Origin: Nitrospirales bacterium
GTDB taxonomy: Bacteria > Nitrospirota > Nitrospiria > Nitrospirales > UBA8639
NCBI GenBank assembly: GCA_009377845.1
Contig: WHTE01000019.1
Span: 1 to 33,312, forward strand
Direction: 5' to 3'
DNA: 33,312 nucleotides
The position numbers and the translations under genes were made by a program. The notes beneath the pieces were generated by a model. The model saw only the letters and a list, made by a program, of their open reading frames with translations, was not told the DNA's origin and ran no database searches. Below, in pieces: positions 14,926 to 24,775 of the stretch (its first letter is position 1; each line of letters opens with the position of its first letter).

Positions 14926-17199
14926 TCATGATGGTTCGGTTCCAAGTTGTCGCGCAAGACTGTGATGCCATTGGTCAGCCATATCAGAAAGAGACATGCT
15001 TACCTGGCACACCGGCTGGTCATGGGGTCCTCGAACAGTCACGTCCATATTTCTTTGAGTGACTTGTCCCAATGCCGTGATCGGCACTCCCAAGTGTTGT
15101 ACCGTTTCCATAACCTGATTGACATGCTCCGGTTTGATTGAGATGAGTATCCGGGACGGGCTTTCCCCAAAGAGCAGTGCGTCCAGGCGCATTCGATGTT
15201 GTGTCAGTATAACAGTTGCCCCGAGTGGTGTGGAGGAACACGTGAGGCAACACTCAGCTAGTGTAACCAGTAACCCGCCTTCGGAGCAATCATGTGCTGA
15301 TTGCACGAATCCATTTCGGATCAACGTGAGCAGACAAGTGTGTAGGGCCTTTTCTTGATCAAGATCCAACCAAGGGGGCGCACCTTGTTCACGGGAATGA
15401 ATGACCTTGAGGTATTCCGTACCGCCCAAATCTTCTTTCGTCTCCCCCAACAAAAAGATGCGATCGCCGTGGTGTTTAAACCATTGAGTGGTAATCTCCT
15501 CTGGGCGTTCAATGAGTCCGACCATACCCAGAATTGGCGTTGGATAAATAGACAGCCCATTCGTCTCGTTGTAAAAACTGACGTTCCCGCTCACAACAGG
15601 AATCTCAAGTGTTCGACAAGCATCGGCGATTCCTTCAACCGCCATTATGAATTGCCACATGATGTCAGGACGTTCTGGATTGCCGAAATTCAGGCAATCT
15701 GTGACCCCGATCGGCTTGGCTCCGGCACACACCAAATTTCTGGCTGCTTCAGCGACTGCTAACCCTCCTCCCATATAGGGATTTAGGAGACAGTATCGGC
15801 TATTGCCGTCCGTCGTCATTGCCAAGGCTTTGGTGGTTCCTTTAATGCGAACCACGGCGGCGTCGGAACCCGGGCATACCACCGTATTTGTCCCGATCAT
15901 ATGATCATATTGCCGAAACACCCACCGTTTGCTGGCAATGGTTGGTGAGGCTAATAACCTCAGTAACACCTCGGCAGGATCCTTTACGTCAGGAAGGGTA
16001 TCCAGATTCAAGGACTGCAAGAACTCTTGATAGTGAGGTGGGACAGCGGGGCGTTCATATCGTGGCCCTTCTTCGGCGAGTGCATGGGCGGGTATTTCCG
16101 CCACGACCTCATTGCCCTCTCTGATACGAAGCAAGCCATCCCCCGTTACCTGTCCGACCACCGCGGCATCAATTCCCCATTTTCGGCAGATCGCGAGGAC
16201 GGTTTCTTCCTTCCCGGGTTGAGCCACCAACAACATCCTTTCCTGGGATTCAGACAGCAGAATTTCATAGGGAGTCATGTGAGGTTCACGCCGCGGCACT
16301 TTGGCCACATCCATGTCAATGCCCGTTCCGGCGCGAGAGGCCATTTCGCAGGACGAGCTGGTGAGCCCAGCCGCCCCCATGTCCTGAATTCCCACCAAAA
16401 GGTCTTGCTCTAAAAACTCAAGACAGGCTTCAAGTAAAAGCTTTTCTAAAAATGGATCGCCAACCTGTACATTCGGACGTTTTTTCTCGGATGCATCGTC
16501 AAAACTGTCGGAAGCCATGGTGGCGCCATGGATCCCATCTCGACCAGTTTTGGCACCAATGTATAACACCTGATTCCCTATGCCCTTGGCCAAGCCTCGT
16601 AAGAGACGGTCTTTCTTCACAATCCCGAGACAAAAGACATTGACCAGCGGATTCTTTGAGTAAATATCATTAAAGGTAATTTCCCCGCCAACGGTAGGCA
16701 CTCCCATACAGTTCCCATACGAAGAAATTCCGGAGACGACCCCTTTCAATAAATGCTGATTCCTGGGAATGTCCAATTCACCGAATCGAAGTGAATTTAA
16801 TAACGCAATCGGGCGGGCCCCCATGGTAAAAATATCGCGGAGAATCCCCCCGACACCCGTCGCCGCTCCTTGAAACGGTTCGATAAAGGAAGGGTGATTG
16901 TGGGATTCCATTTTGAAGACGGCGGCAAGCCCATTGCCAATATCCACGGCCCCGGCGTTTTCTCCAGGGCCCTGAACGACTCGCTCCCCTTCGGTCGGAA
17001 AACGTTTCAAATGAACCCGTGAGCTTTTATAACTACAATGTTCACTCCACATCACGGAAAAGATACCCAATTCAGTGAGATTAGGCTCACGACCAAGGTG
17101 CTTGAGGATTTGCTGATACTCCTCCTCAGAAAGGCCATGTTGTTCGATGATGGTCGGAGGAACAGGTGAGTTGTGCAAGGCCTTGGATTCTTCTGTCAT
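14926..17199 (-). CDS. purL: Phosphoribosylformylglycinamidine synthase subunit PurL
   Basis: This is the synthetase subunit that converts FGAR to FGAM with ATP and ammonia supplied by PurQ. At 757 residues it is the short PurL type, which needs separate PurQ and PurS; both are encoded upstream. The N-terminal part has Ser-Glu-His-Cys-Ser-Tyr-Lys-Ser-Ser and Gly-Pro-Gly-Glu-Asn-Ala-Gly-Ala. The nucleotide-binding stretch Lys-Met-Glu-Ser-His-Asn-His-Pro-Ser follows, as does Gly-Ala-Arg-Pro-Ile-Ala. Two AIRS-like halves are present and nothing looks broken. It is separated from purQ by the small DUF433 gene and followed by purF. Confidence 0.97.
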   Translation of the reverse strand: MTEESKALHNSPVPPTIIEQHGLSEEEYQQILKHLGREPNLTELGIFSVMWSEHCSYKSSRVHLKRFPTEGERVVQGPGENAGAVDIGNGLAAVFKMESHNHPSFIEPFQGAATGVGGILRDIFTMGARPIALLNSLRFGELDIPRNQHLLKGVVSGISSYGNCMGVPTVGGEITFNDIYSKNPLVNVFCLGIVKKDRLLRGLAKGIGNQVLYIGAKTGRDGIHGATMASDSFDDASEKKRPNVQVGDPFLEKLLLEACLEFLEQDLLVGIQDMGAAGLTSSSCEMASRAGTGIDMDVAKVPRREPHMTPYEILLSESQERMLLVAQPGKEETVLAICRKWGIDAAVVGQVTGDGLLRIREGNEVVAEIPAHALAEEGPRYERPAVPPHYQEFLQSLNLDTLPDVKDPAEVLLRLLASPTIASKRWVFRQYDHMIGTNTVVCPGSDAAVVRIKGTTKALAMTTDGNSRYCLLNPYMGGGLAVAEAARNLVCAGAKPIGVTDCLNFGNPERPDIMWQFIMAVEGIADACRTLEIPVVSGNVSFYNETNGLSIYPTPILGMVGLIERPEEITTQWFKHHGDRIFLLGETKEDLGGTEYLKVIHSREQGAPPWLDLDQEKALHTCLLTLIRNGFVQSAHDCSEGGLLVTLAECCLTCSSTPLGATVILTQHRMRLDALLFGESPSRILISIKPEHVNQVMETVQHLGVPITALGQVTQRNMDVTVRGPHDQPVCQVSMSLSDMADQWHHSLARQLGTEPS

Positions 17200-17390
17200 G
17201 GCAAAACACTCATAACTGTGTGCTTCCCTTTTTCACGAGAAAGGAGTCAGAGAGGTGAAATTTGTGTATGGGGCGCTAACAATGAAGATCAAACCCGTTA
17301 GTGCTCGTTTCCTCAAAACTCACAGAAAGAGAAAAAGAAGAATTCATGAACTTAGTCATTTCAATAAGACGGAAAATACCATAGACACGG

Positions 17391-17639
17391 TCATTCTGTC
17401 CTGTGACTCGAACTGCTTGAAGGCATGCGAAGAGGTAAATGATCCGTGACGTAGGAGGCGTATCGCAACGCGGTTAGCACTTGATCATACGTCAGGTTCA
17501 ACGCTTCCTGAACGTCAGCGAACGATTTTCCGGTGCCGAGTGTTCCGACCACGGTGGCGACATCAATGCCCGTTCCGGCCACACACGGCTTCCCGTGACA
17601 GGTATCGGGAGTCATCGTTATTCCTGGAAACACTTCCAT
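17391..17639 (-). CDS. DUF433-family small protein (antitoxin-like), solitary
   Basis: The core Ile-Thr-x-x-Pro-Asp-Thr-Cys-His-Gly-Lys-Pro-Cys-Val-Ala-Gly-Thr followed by two helices and a Tyr-Ala/Tyr-Val end is typical of DUF433. These are small helix-turn-helix proteins often found as the antitoxin partner of a PIN-like (DUF5615) toxin. The usual Gly-Thr-Arg-Ile-x-Val is Gly-Thr-Gly-Ile-Asp-Val here, so one conserved Arg is lost. No toxin gene is adjacent. The start chosen is ATG at 17639; a TTG at 17657 would add six residues, and neither has a clear ribosome site. It sits between purQ and purL on the same strand, an unusual place for this family. It ends in a run of Ser residues. A role in regulating the pur genes is conceivable but unsupported. 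Confidence 0.72.
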   Translation of the reverse strand: MEVFPGITMTPDTCHGKPCVAGTGIDVATVVGTLGTGKSFADVQEALNLTYDQVLTALRYASYVTDHLPLRMPSSSSSHRTE

Positions 17640-17694
17640 ACTGGTCGTGGCAAGCAATGGCGTTGGTGCTGTTTGGCGATTGGTGTGGTCGGGG

Positions 17695-18408
17695 TTAAAC
17701 CGGCTGGTGTATCTTGTTTCGTTCTAATGCTGAAAGTATAGATCGAAAAATAAACACACCATCTTCATTATGTAACACCTTTTCCGCCCCTCGTTCAGGA
17801 TGGGGCATCAGGCCAAGGACGTTGCCTGCCGCGTTGCGAATTCCGGCAATGTTGTCCAGCGATCCATTGGGATTGGCTTGAGAAGTCACATGGCCTTCCC
17901 GATCACAATATCGAAATACGATTTGGGCATTAGCTTGTAACGCTGACAACGTCACAGGATCCGTATAATAATTTCCGTCTGCATGTGCGATGGGGAGCCG
18001 GAGAACCTGTCCAGGTTCGCATTGGTTGGTAAATGGGGTATCAGCGTTTTCTACCCGAACGTAGATATCTTCACAAATGAACGAGAGATGACGATTGCGC
18101 AACATGGCACCGGGCAAGAGCCCGGCTTCCAAAAGAATTTGAAATCCGTTGCAGATACCCAAGACCATCCCTCCCCGCCCAGCGAATTCAACGACTGCAT
18201 CCATGATGGGAGAAAAACGGGCTATGGCGCCGGTTCGCAAGTAATCCCCATAGGAAAATCCCCCTGGCAGAATGATGGCATCCATGCCTTTGATGGAGGT
18301 GTCCTGATGCCAGATAAGATGAGCGGATTGTCCCATGACCTCCGAAAAGACATGAGCGCAATCGCGGTCGCAATTGGATCCGGGAAAGACAATGATGCCG
18401 ATGTTCAA
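17695..18408 (-). CDS. purQ: Phosphoribosylformylglycinamidine synthase subunit PurQ
   Basis: This is the glutaminase subunit of FGAM synthase, a class I glutamine amidotransferase of 237 residues. It begins with [14 protein letters not shown]. The nucleophile elbow is Gly-Ile-Cys86-Asn-Gly-Phe-Gln. The catalytic His and Glu lie in Met-Pro-His-Pro-Glu-Arg near the C-terminus. It works as a complex with PurS and PurL, whose genes flank it. It follows purS by 89 bases. Confidence 0.97.
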   Translation of the reverse strand: MNIGIIVFPGSNCDRDCAHVFSEVMGQSAHLIWHQDTSIKGMDAIILPGGFSYGDYLRTGAIARFSPIMDAVVEFAGRGGMVLGICNGFQILLEAGLLPGAMLRNRHLSFICEDIYVRVENADTPFTNQCEPGQVLRLPIAHADGNYYTDPVTLSALQANAQIVFRYCDREGHVTSQANPNGSLDNIAGIRNAAGNVLGLMPHPERGAEKVLHNEDGVFIFRSILSALERNKIHQPV

Positions 18409-18497
18409 TGCTATTTCCTCTTGTCAAAACCCTAAGCCAAGTTGGAAAGGGCTCTGTGGGAAAAGAGACCTTTCAATGGGGACCTGACGTGAAAACG

Positions 18498-18746
18498 TCA
18501 ATAAGTCTCAAGGATCTCGAATCGATAATCTTCAATGACTGTATTGGCCAGCAGTTTTTCGCACATAGATTTGATCGTGTTTTCCGCAGACGTGATATCC
18601 GTCTCATTGAGATCCAGCTCCATGAATTTCCCGATTCGGACCTCCTCAACTGTTGAAAAGCCAAGTGTATGAAGCGATTGCTGAATCGTGCGACCTTGAG
18701 GATCAAGAATTCCGTTTTTGAGCGTGACGAAAATTTTGGCTTTCAT
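18498..18746 (-). CDS. purS: Phosphoribosylformylglycinamidine synthase subunit PurS
   Basis: This small subunit of 82 residues bridges PurL and PurQ and helps channel ammonia. Sequence features are the N-terminal strand Lys-Ala-Lys-Ile-Phe-Val-Thr-Leu-Lys and Gly-Ile-Leu-Asp-Pro-Gln-Gly-Arg-Thr-Ile. Val-Arg-Ile-Gly-Lys-Phe-Met-Glu-Leu is also present, and the protein ends in a Tyr-Arg-Phe-Glu-Ile strand. All are typical for PurS. The gene lies between purC (115-base gap) and purQ (89-base gap). Confidence 0.95.
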   Translation of the reverse strand: MKAKIFVTLKNGILDPQGRTIQQSLHTLGFSTVEEVRIGKFMELDLNETDITSAENTIKSMCEKLLANTVIEDYRFEILETY

Positions 18747-18861
18747 GGTTTCCCAGAAGGACCGACATGCACACGGTGGATAAAATCTTCAAGTCACAAT
18801 CACGTTGATTGCAAAAAAGGCATTTGCCGGAGATCGATCGATATTTCAATGAAATCGTGAA

Positions 18862-19569
18862 TTATCCGCATACCCGTTTGAGCACTTCCTGATAGGTTTC
18901 CTCGATCCGACCCAAGTCTTTTCGAAAGCGATCCTTATCCATGCGTTCCCCGGTTTGGATGTCCCAAAAGCGACAGGTGTCCGGAGAAATTTCATCCGCC
19001 AAGATAACCTGACCGTTCCATAACCCGAATTCCAGCTTGAAGTCCACAAGCATCATACCCCTTTCCTGAAAAAAGGGGTTTAACACCCCATTGATTTTAA
19101 GAGCCTGCTGTCGGAGTTCCTCTATTTGTGAAGGTGTAGCTAATTTGAGCAGGCGAATATGGTCCTCAGTAATGAGGGGGTCGCCCAACGAATCATCTTT
19201 ATAGAAAAACTCGATTAATGGTGGATCAATGATTAACCCTTCTTCTAAACCCAACCGCTTCACAATACTCCCCGTGGCTCGATTGCGCACAACAACTTCC
19301 ACCGGGATAATTTTCACCCGACGCGTGAGCATTTCCCGATCATTGAGTTGCTGAATGAAATGACTGGGAGTTCCCGCTTCGGCAAGATACTGGAAAATTT
19401 TTGCGGAGATGGTATTATTCACCACCCCTTTTTCCAGAATGGTTCCACGTTTTTGAGCGTTAAAGGCGGTGGCATCGTCCTTAAAATACTGAATGACCTC
19501 GTCGTCCTTTTCAGTCAGGAAAATCTTCTTGGCTTTTCCTTCGTAAAGCATATCTCCTTTAGTTATCAT
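18862..19569 (-). CDS. purC: Phosphoribosylaminoimidazole-succinocarboxamide synthase PurC
   Basis: SAICAR synthase joins aspartate to CAIR using ATP. The 235-residue length is standard for the bacterial enzyme. It starts with Tyr-Glu-Gly-Lys-Ala-Lys-Lys-Ile-Phe. It contains Val-Glu-Val-Val-Val-Arg-Asn-Arg-Ala-Thr-Gly-Ser and Asp-Phe-Lys-Leu-Glu-Phe-Gly near the active site, then Leu-Ala-Asp-Glu-Ile-Ser-Pro-Asp-Thr-Cys-Arg. Its ATG overlaps the purB stop by 4 bases, so translation of the two is coupled. Confidence 0.97.
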   Translation of the reverse strand: MITKGDMLYEGKAKKIFLTEKDDEVIQYFKDDATAFNAQKRGTILEKGVVNNTISAKIFQYLAEAGTPSHFIQQLNDREMLTRRVKIIPVEVVVRNRATGSIVKRLGLEEGLIIDPPLIEFFYKDDSLGDPLITEDHIRLLKLATPSQIEELRQQALKINGVLNPFFQERGMMLVDFKLEFGLWNGQVILADEISPDTCRFWDIQTGERMDKDRFRKDLGRIEETYQEVLKRVCG

Positions 19570-20933
19570 TTGTTTCTCTTGTTTAAAGGTTTTCTTGAAA
19601 TGGTGGACCGGGATTTTGTTTGACTATTTCGCCAGGCCTGTCTCCCAAACACACGTGTGAAAATCTGTTGCTGGTGTCGCAAATAGGCTTTTGGGTCGAA
19701 ACAGGTGGCAATCTCTTTCGCGGTAAGATGCTTGGCAATAAAGGGATCCAGCTCGATAAGCGTCTGGAAGGTTCCCTCCCCCTTCCATGCCGCCATGGCG
19801 TGTTGCTGCACATGCTCGTAGGCCTCTTTTCTGATCGCGCCCTTATCGATCAGTGCCAACAATAACCGTTGGGAATAGATTAGCCCTCCAGTTTGGTTCA
19901 ATGTCGTCAACATACGTTGGGGATAGACCACCAGTATGGAAAGCATTTTTGTTAAACGGACCAACATGTAATCGATGAGGATGGTACTATCAGGAAGAAT
20001 GATTCGCTCGGCGGATGAATGGCTAATGTCCCGTTCATGCCACAATGCGACATTTTCCAGGGCAGCAAGGCTATTGCTGCGGACCACTCTGGCTAGTCCA
20101 CATAAATTTTCCGACCCAATCGGGTTTCTTTTATGCGGCATTGCTGAAGAGCCTTTTTGGCCGGGCTCGAAAAATTCTTCGGCTTCCAAGACTTCGGTTC
20201 GTTGTAGATGCCGAATTTCTGTCGCCACTTTCTCAATGCTGGCTGCCATAAGGGCCAATGCCGAGAGAAAAGCTGCGTGCCGGTCCCGCTGAATCACCTG
20301 ATTAGAAATTGGCGCAGGTTTCAAGCCTAACCGCTGACATACGGCTTTTTCTATTGACGGAGAAAGATGCGCGAATGTTCCCATTGCCCCTGATAGTTTG
20401 CCAACCGCGATATCCACAATAGCTGCTTCTAAACGGTGTTGCTGCCGTTGAAATTCCTGATACCAGATTGCCACTTTCCACCCGAAGGAAATAGGTTCCC
20501 CATGGATGCCATGGGAACGCCCCACCATCAGGGTATCTCGGTGCGTGAAAGCCAGTTCCCGCAATGAACCCAATAGACCCCTTACATCCTCCAGAATCAA
20601 CTCTGCGGCTTCCACCATTTGCAACGCGAGAGAGGTGTCGACGATATCCGAGGAGGTCAGTCCCGCATGGAGGAATCTCCCATCTTTACCAGCTTGCTCG
20701 GCCACTGATTCCAGAAAAGCGATGACATCATGTTTCGTGACTTGTTCGATAGCCGCGATCCGTGAAGGATTAATTGTGACTTTTTTGTGAATACGGGCTG
20801 CCACACCGCGAGGAACCTGTCCCATGTGTTCCATGGCTTCGCACACAGCGAGTTCGACCTGCAACCACAATTCATACTTGCGGGTCTGGGTCCAAACGGC
20901 CCCCATACGTGGTAACGTATAGCGATCAATCAT
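19566..20933 (-). CDS. purB: Adenylosuccinate lyase PurB
   Basis: PurB cleaves SAICAR to AICAR and adenylosuccinate to AMP. The fumarase/aspartase-superfamily signature Gly-Ser-Ser-Ala-Met-Pro-His-Lys-Arg-Asn-Pro is at 261-271, giving the catalytic Ser. A catalytic His is expected at His141 in Gly-Arg-Ser-His-Gly. The N-terminus Ile-Asp-Arg-Tyr-x-Leu-Pro-x-Met is typical. The 455 residues include a basic C-terminal tail of about 20 residues (rich in Arg, Lys, Ser) that is longer than usual. It is 12 bases after nusB and overlaps purC by 4 bases. Confidence 0.97.
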   Translation of the reverse strand: MIDRYTLPRMGAVWTQTRKYELWLQVELAVCEAMEHMGQVPRGVAARIHKKVTINPSRIAAIEQVTKHDVIAFLESVAEQAGKDGRFLHAGLTSSDIVDTSLALQMVEAAELILEDVRGLLGSLRELAFTHRDTLMVGRSHGIHGEPISFGWKVAIWYQEFQRQQHRLEAAIVDIAVGKLSGAMGTFAHLSPSIEKAVCQRLGLKPAPISNQVIQRDRHAAFLSALALMAASIEKVATEIRHLQRTEVLEAEEFFEPGQKGSSAMPHKRNPIGSENLCGLARVVRSNSLAALENVALWHERDISHSSAERIILPDSTILIDYMLVRLTKMLSILVVYPQRMLTTLNQTGGLIYSQRLLLALIDKGAIRKEAYEHVQQHAMAAWKGEGTFQTLIELDPFIAKHLTAKEIATCFDPKAYLRHQQQIFTRVFGRQAWRNSQTKSRSTISRKPLNKRNK

Positions 20934-20945
20934 AGGACAGGGAGA

Positions 20946-21473
20946 TTAGGAGGTCGGGTTGAGATCAGAGAATTCCGACGCAGGGATTTTTGTTTGAACC
21001 CGGCTGCGCTTATCCGCAAGCCTGGGCTCAGCACGGAGCACATGGTCCAACAGGCCGTTTACGAACCGTCTGGCTTCATCATCCGCAAACCGTTTCGCCA
21101 ATTCAACGGCCTCATTGATCGTGACCATAGCTGGAATGTCGGGCTCCCACAACAATTCATAAATGGAACATCGAAGAATGTTCCGGTCCACCACCGGCAT
21201 CCGTTTTAAGGACCAGTCGACGGAAAAGTCACGGATGATCCGGTCAATCTCTGTTTGATTTGTGATCACGCCCAGAACAATGCTGGAAGTAAATGTTTGA
21301 ACTTCCGGTGAAGCAGATTGACTGGCCCAAAACTTTTCTTGCCACGACGGGTTCTGATCCTGAAACTCATGTTGGAAAAGCATTTGCAGAGCGAGTTGGC
21401 GGGCTAGTCGCCTGGATGGACGGACGTTTGTGCGATTGGCTGGCGGAGTATCGGATGGAATCGTCATCGTCAT
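20946..21473 (-). CDS. nusB: Transcription antitermination factor NusB
   Basis: NusB binds boxA RNA together with NusE (S10) and takes part in antitermination of rRNA transcription. The 175-residue protein has the NusB fold signature. Arg-Arg-Leu-Ala-Arg-Gln-Leu-Ala-Leu-Gln-Met-Leu-Phe-Gln occurs near residue 20. Downstream come Arg-Met-Pro-Val-Val-Asp-Arg-Asn-Ile-Leu-Arg, Ile-Asn-Glu-Ala-Val-Glu-Leu-Ala-Lys-Arg-Phe and Phe-Val-Asn-Gly-Leu-Leu-Asp. Extra tails of about 18 residues at the N-terminus and 20 at the C-terminus extend the usual core. Its ATG overlaps the ribH stop by 4 bases; ribH-nusB linkage is common in bacteria. Confidence 0.96.
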   Translation of the reverse strand: MTMTIPSDTPPANRTNVRPSRRLARQLALQMLFQHEFQDQNPSWQEKFWASQSASPEVQTFTSSIVLGVITNQTEIDRIIRDFSVDWSLKRMPVVDRNILRCSIYELLWEPDIPAMVTINEAVELAKRFADDEARRFVNGLLDHVLRAEPRLADKRSRVQTKIPASEFSDLNPTS

Positions 21474-21982
21474 GATTTCGTAGGTTCCCTTAAAAATCCA
21501 GATTGGCGGATATTTGTCTTGCTGAGATGTTTCATCAATAAGGCCATTTCAATGGCTGTGCGGGCCGCATCAGCTCCTTTATTCCGCTCAGGTGGGCCAG
21601 AACGTTCCATAGCTTGATCGACCGTGTCCGTGGTGAGCACTCCAAAGATGACGGGAATTCCGGTCTCAAGAGATGCACGGCCAATCCCACGACTGGTTTC
21701 TGCGCAAATATAATCAAAGTGTGGCGTTTCTCCACGTATTACGGCCCCCAAACAAATAATGGCATCAAATCGACGTGATTGGGCCAGCGTCTTAGCGATC
21801 AATGGAATTTCAAAGGCCCCAGGAACTCGAACCAATTGTATGTGGTTCTGTGGGGTACCCAATTGGGTTAAGGTTGATTCAGCAGCAGCCAATAGGCGAC
21901 TGGTCACGACCTCGTTAAAGGTACTGACCACGATGGCGACCTGACAGTCTGTCCCGTCCAAACTACACTCTGAATTCTCCAT
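21470..21982 (-). CDS. ribH: 6,7-dimethyl-8-ribityllumazine synthase RibH
   Basis: Lumazine synthase condenses the pyrimidine intermediate with 3,4-dihydroxy-2-butanone 4-phosphate, the product of the upstream ribBA gene. The 170-residue protein has the substrate-binding Phe-Asn-Glu near residue 22 and Pro-Gly-Ala-Phe-Glu-Ile-Pro. Gly-Ala-Val-Ile-Arg-Gly-Glu-Thr-Pro-His-Phe-Asp carries the catalytic His. Gly-Val-Leu-Thr-Thr-Asp-Thr and Asn-Lys-Gly-x-x-Ala-Ala are also present. It forms large icosahedral assemblies in many bacteria. It lies 100 bases after ribBA. Confidence 0.97.
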   Translation of the reverse strand: MENSECSLDGTDCQVAIVVSTFNEVVTSRLLAAAESTLTQLGTPQNHIQLVRVPGAFEIPLIAKTLAQSRRFDAIICLGAVIRGETPHFDYICAETSRGIGRASLETGIPVIFGVLTTDTVDQAMERSGPPERNKGADAARTAIEMALLMKHLSKTNIRQSGFLREPTKS

Positions 21983-22082
21983 TTTGGTCGATTAGTCCCT
22001 TTGATCAACAGTCTCTCTGTACAAGGCAAAGAGGAGTCGCGATGAGTGTGTACCACTTGCCACGGGCAACTGCAAGCCCCCG

Positions 22083-23312
22083 TTACACATTATTCAACAG
22101 GTGGCCTAATTTGTCTTTTTTCGTACGCAAGTAGTGAACATTAGAATCCTGGGGGGTGATTTCAATGGGCACCCGTTCGACCACTTCCAATCCATATCCT
22201 TCGATCCCGACAATTTTTCTTGGATTGTTCGTGATCAATCGGATTTTTTTTAACCCTAAATTAACTAAAATTTGAGCGCCGATTCCATAATCCCGCAAAT
22301 CCGCCTTGAAACCTAATTGGAGATTTGCTTCGACCGTATCACTACCCTGGTCCTGGAGATGGTAGGCTCGAATTTTATTGGTGAGCCCGATCCCCCGGCC
22401 CTCTTGATTTAAATACAGCAGCACGCCTTTGTCTTCCCGTTCGATCATTTCCATTGCCCGATGGAGTTGTTCCCGGCAATCACAGCGCAAGGACCCAAAG
22501 ACATCGGCCGTGAGACAACCCGAATGGACTCGCACAAGCGTAGGATTGCTATCAATCTCCCCTTTCACGAGGGCAATGTGTGTTCCAGCATCAAGTTCAT
22601 TTTCAAAGACTACAGACTGAAAATGACCGAAACGTGTCGGGAGGTTTGCCTGGGCCACTTGCTTCACAAAAGTCTCCCGATGCAGCCGATATTGAATAAG
22701 ATCTTTGATCGTGATGATTTTCAGTCGATGGTGTTTGGCAAATTTCATTAAATGAGGAACACGAGCCATCGTGCCATCATCATTCATAATTTCACAGATC
22801 ACTGCCGCGGGATACAGTCCGGCCAGACGCGCAAGATCAACGGACCCTTCGGTTTGTCCAGCACGGCGCAAGACTCCGCCTTTATGGGCTTTTAAAGGAA
22901 AGACGTGACCCGGTCTGACAAAATCACTTGGTTTAGCCCTCAGGTCAACCGCCAGCTGAATAGTGGTGGCTCGATCAGCGGCAGAGATCCCGGTAGTAAT
23001 ATTTTTGGCGGCATCAATCGACACAGTAAAGGCGGTGCCGAAAGGTGCGGTATTTTCGTTCGCCTGAGGCGGAAGCTTCAACTCGTCGACTCGGTCAGGG
23101 TTGAGGGAGAGGCAAATTAAACCCCGGCCATACTTCGCCATGAAGTTGATATTTTCCGGAGTGACCTTTTCAGCGGCCAGGACCAGATCGCCCTCATTCT
23201 CCCGGTCCTCATCGTCAACGAGGATAATGCATTTGCCCGCTTGAATGTCCGGTAAGGTTTCGGCAATGGTATGGAATTGAGGCTTTTTTATTGGGATCGA
23301 TTCTTTTTTCAT
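22083..23312 (-). CDS. ribBA: Bifunctional RibBA: DHBP synthase and GTP cyclohydrolase II
   Basis: This enzyme supplies both riboflavin precursors. Residues about 1-210 are 3,4-dihydroxy-2-butanone-4-phosphate synthase with [10 protein letters not shown] (33-42) and Arg-Pro-Gly-His-Val-Phe-Pro-Leu (133-140). Residues about 215-409 are GTP cyclohydrolase II with zinc ligands Cys266, Cys277 and Cys279 and the Asn-Gln-Glu-Gly-Arg-Gly-Ile-Gly loop. Both active sites look intact. No FMN riboswitch was recognised in the 41-base gap before it, so expression probably comes from the transporter promoter upstream. ribD and ribE are not in the window. Confidence 0.97.
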   Translation of the reverse strand: MKKESIPIKKPQFHTIAETLPDIQAGKCIILVDDEDRENEGDLVLAAEKVTPENINFMAKYGRGLICLSLNPDRVDELKLPPQANENTAPFGTAFTVSIDAAKNITTGISAADRATTIQLAVDLRAKPSDFVRPGHVFPLKAHKGGVLRRAGQTEGSVDLARLAGLYPAAVICEIMNDDGTMARVPHLMKFAKHHRLKIITIKDLIQYRLHRETFVKQVAQANLPTRFGHFQSVVFENELDAGTHIALVKGEIDSNPTLVRVHSGCLTADVFGSLRCDCREQLHRAMEMIEREDKGVLLYLNQEGRGIGLTNKIRAYHLQDQGSDTVEANLQLGFKADLRDYGIGAQILVNLGLKKIRLITNNPRKIVGIEGYGLEVVERVPIEITPQDSNVHYLRTKKDKLGHLLNNV

Positions 23313-23353
23313 GGGTGACTCACGTAAAGATCAAACTTTTCAGCCATAGCTGC

Positions 23354-24580
23354 TTAGATTTCTGAAATGGATTTGTGGTTGCTCAACCGGATCGACCGCT
23401 GGATTATCATAACACTAAGTCCTGCTAATCCTGAAACCAAGCCAAAAACTAAAAACCCTGCAGAGAATGTTCCGGTTACGTCTTTCAACCATCCAAAACC
23501 GGATGGTAACAGAAATCCTCCAAATCCTCCTGCCGCTCCTATAAAACCGGAAGCCGTTCCCATAATGGATTTGAACCGATAAGACGCCACCTGGAAAATG
23601 ACCCCATTTCCAAATCCCAAACAAAACATGATCAGGAGTATGACGGTGAAGGCCAAGACAAAATGATCAAGGGCCCCCGAGGCCAGGCATAAGGCGGCTA
23701 TCATCAGAAGGATCCCTTGTAAAAAGGTCAGGCCCCCGAACCGATCGGCAAGCAATCCTCCTAGAGGACGGGCACCACTTCCCGCTAGGGCGCAAAGAGC
23801 GGTCAATGTCCCGGCATTCACCATGCCTACTTGAAATTGATCATGAAAAAAAATCGGGAGATAACTCGAGAGCCCTACAAATCCTCCGAACGTCACTCCA
23901 TATAAAAGACACAACCCGTACATGAATGGGTCCTGAAGGCCTTTTCGCAGCAATCCACCAAATCCGTCTTGAGTTTTCGAGATGCCAATATCATTCCTTG
24001 CTGGAGCCTGTTGAACCAGCCAGACAAAAAGGAAGGCTGTTCCCATAACAGGGAGCAGCATGACTCCGAAGACGTGATGCCAGCCAACCGCTTCCGCAAG
24101 GCGCGGGGCAATAAACGCAGCCAACAGCACACCGCTGTTTCCAATCGCTGCGATTCCCATGGCCAACCCTTGATGAGCAGTGGGATAGGCTTGGCTGGCC
24201 AGAGGCAAAGCAATCGCAAAGCTGGCTCCAGCAAATCCTAAAAAGAGCCCAATTCCCAACATTTCTTCGAAACTGATTCCGCTCTGCCATCCAAGCATCA
24301 AACCGATGACTTCAAATCCCAGAATACCCACCCCTACGGCTTTGGCCCCCAACCGGTCTCCAAGCGGCCCGACAATAATTCGAAGCAATGCGCCTCCTAA
24401 TAACGGAGTGCTAACTAATAGGCCTTTTTGGGACGCTGAGAGAGAAAATTCTTCAGAAATGGCGATACCCATGGCTCCAATGAGCAGCCATACCATAAAA
24501 CTGACTTCAAAGTGCAGCCAGGCACCGAGTAGAGTTGGCCAATGCCCTGAGCGCAACGCCTGCAATCCTTCTCTCAACAT
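23354..24580 (-). CDS. NarK-type nitrate/nitrite transporter (MFS, NNP family)
   Basis: This is a 408-residue, 12-helix major facilitator protein. Features of the nitrate/nitrite porter family are Arg67 in Leu-Leu-Arg and the signature Ala-Ile-Gly-Asn148-Ser-Gly in helix 5. Arg271 in Ala-Arg-Pro-Leu-Gly-Gly and a second glycine-rich signature near 322-327 and 341-359 complete the set. The two arginines match the anion-binding arginines of NarK. Nitrate/nitrite transport is therefore likely, fitting a nitrite-using lifestyle, but direction and exact ion cannot be read from sequence. The gene is first in the minus-strand run to purF, 41 bases before ribBA, with a promoter candidate at 24678-24707. 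Confidence 0.85.
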   Translation of the reverse strand: MLREGLQALRSGHWPTLLGAWLHFEVSFMVWLLIGAMGIAISEEFSLSASQKGLLVSTPLLGGALLRIIVGPLGDRLGAKAVGVGILGFEVIGLMLGWQSGISFEEMLGIGLFLGFAGASFAIALPLASQAYPTAHQGLAMGIAAIGNSGVLLAAFIAPRLAEAVGWHHVFGVMLLPVMGTAFLFVWLVQQAPARNDIGISKTQDGFGGLLRKGLQDPFMYGLCLLYGVTFGGFVGLSSYLPIFFHDQFQVGMVNAGTLTALCALAGSGARPLGGLLADRFGGLTFLQGILLMIAALCLASGALDHFVLAFTVILLIMFCLGFGNGVIFQVASYRFKSIMGTASGFIGAAGGFGGFLLPSGFGWLKDVTGTFSAGFLVFGLVSGLAGLSVMIIQRSIRLSNHKSISEI

Positions 24581-24677
24581 TTCTCAACCCAAGCCCTTGA
24601 GGGGTCCGATCTCATCAACATTGTCAGGGGAACTGTAATTAAGGGAGGCTTCAATTGCCAGGACAGTATTTTCCAGG

Positions 24678-24707
24678 ACTATAAAAAGTTTTACCTTTCA
24701 TAGACAA
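24678..24707 (-). promoter_or_regulatory. Promoter candidate for the narK-like/rib/pur run
   Basis: On the minus strand TTGTCT (24702-24707) and TATAGT (24678-24683) are separated by 18 bases, about 100 bases before the transporter start. It is the only good minus-strand match seen in the divergent region. Confidence 0.5.
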
Positions 24708-24775
24708 TGTTTATCTAAGGGGATCACCTGGAGAACCAGAAAATACCCCGGATCTAGGAAATTTCGTTGCTTTAT

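Noticed and set aside
17255-17449. 64-codon basic frame between purL and DUF433
   Set aside because: It runs opposite to the operon, overlaps the DUF433 gene and has no family features, despite a possible GAGAGG ribosome site.
23313-23353. Possible FMN riboswitch before ribBA
   Set aside because: The gap is only 41 bases and lacks the conserved RFN-element blocks.
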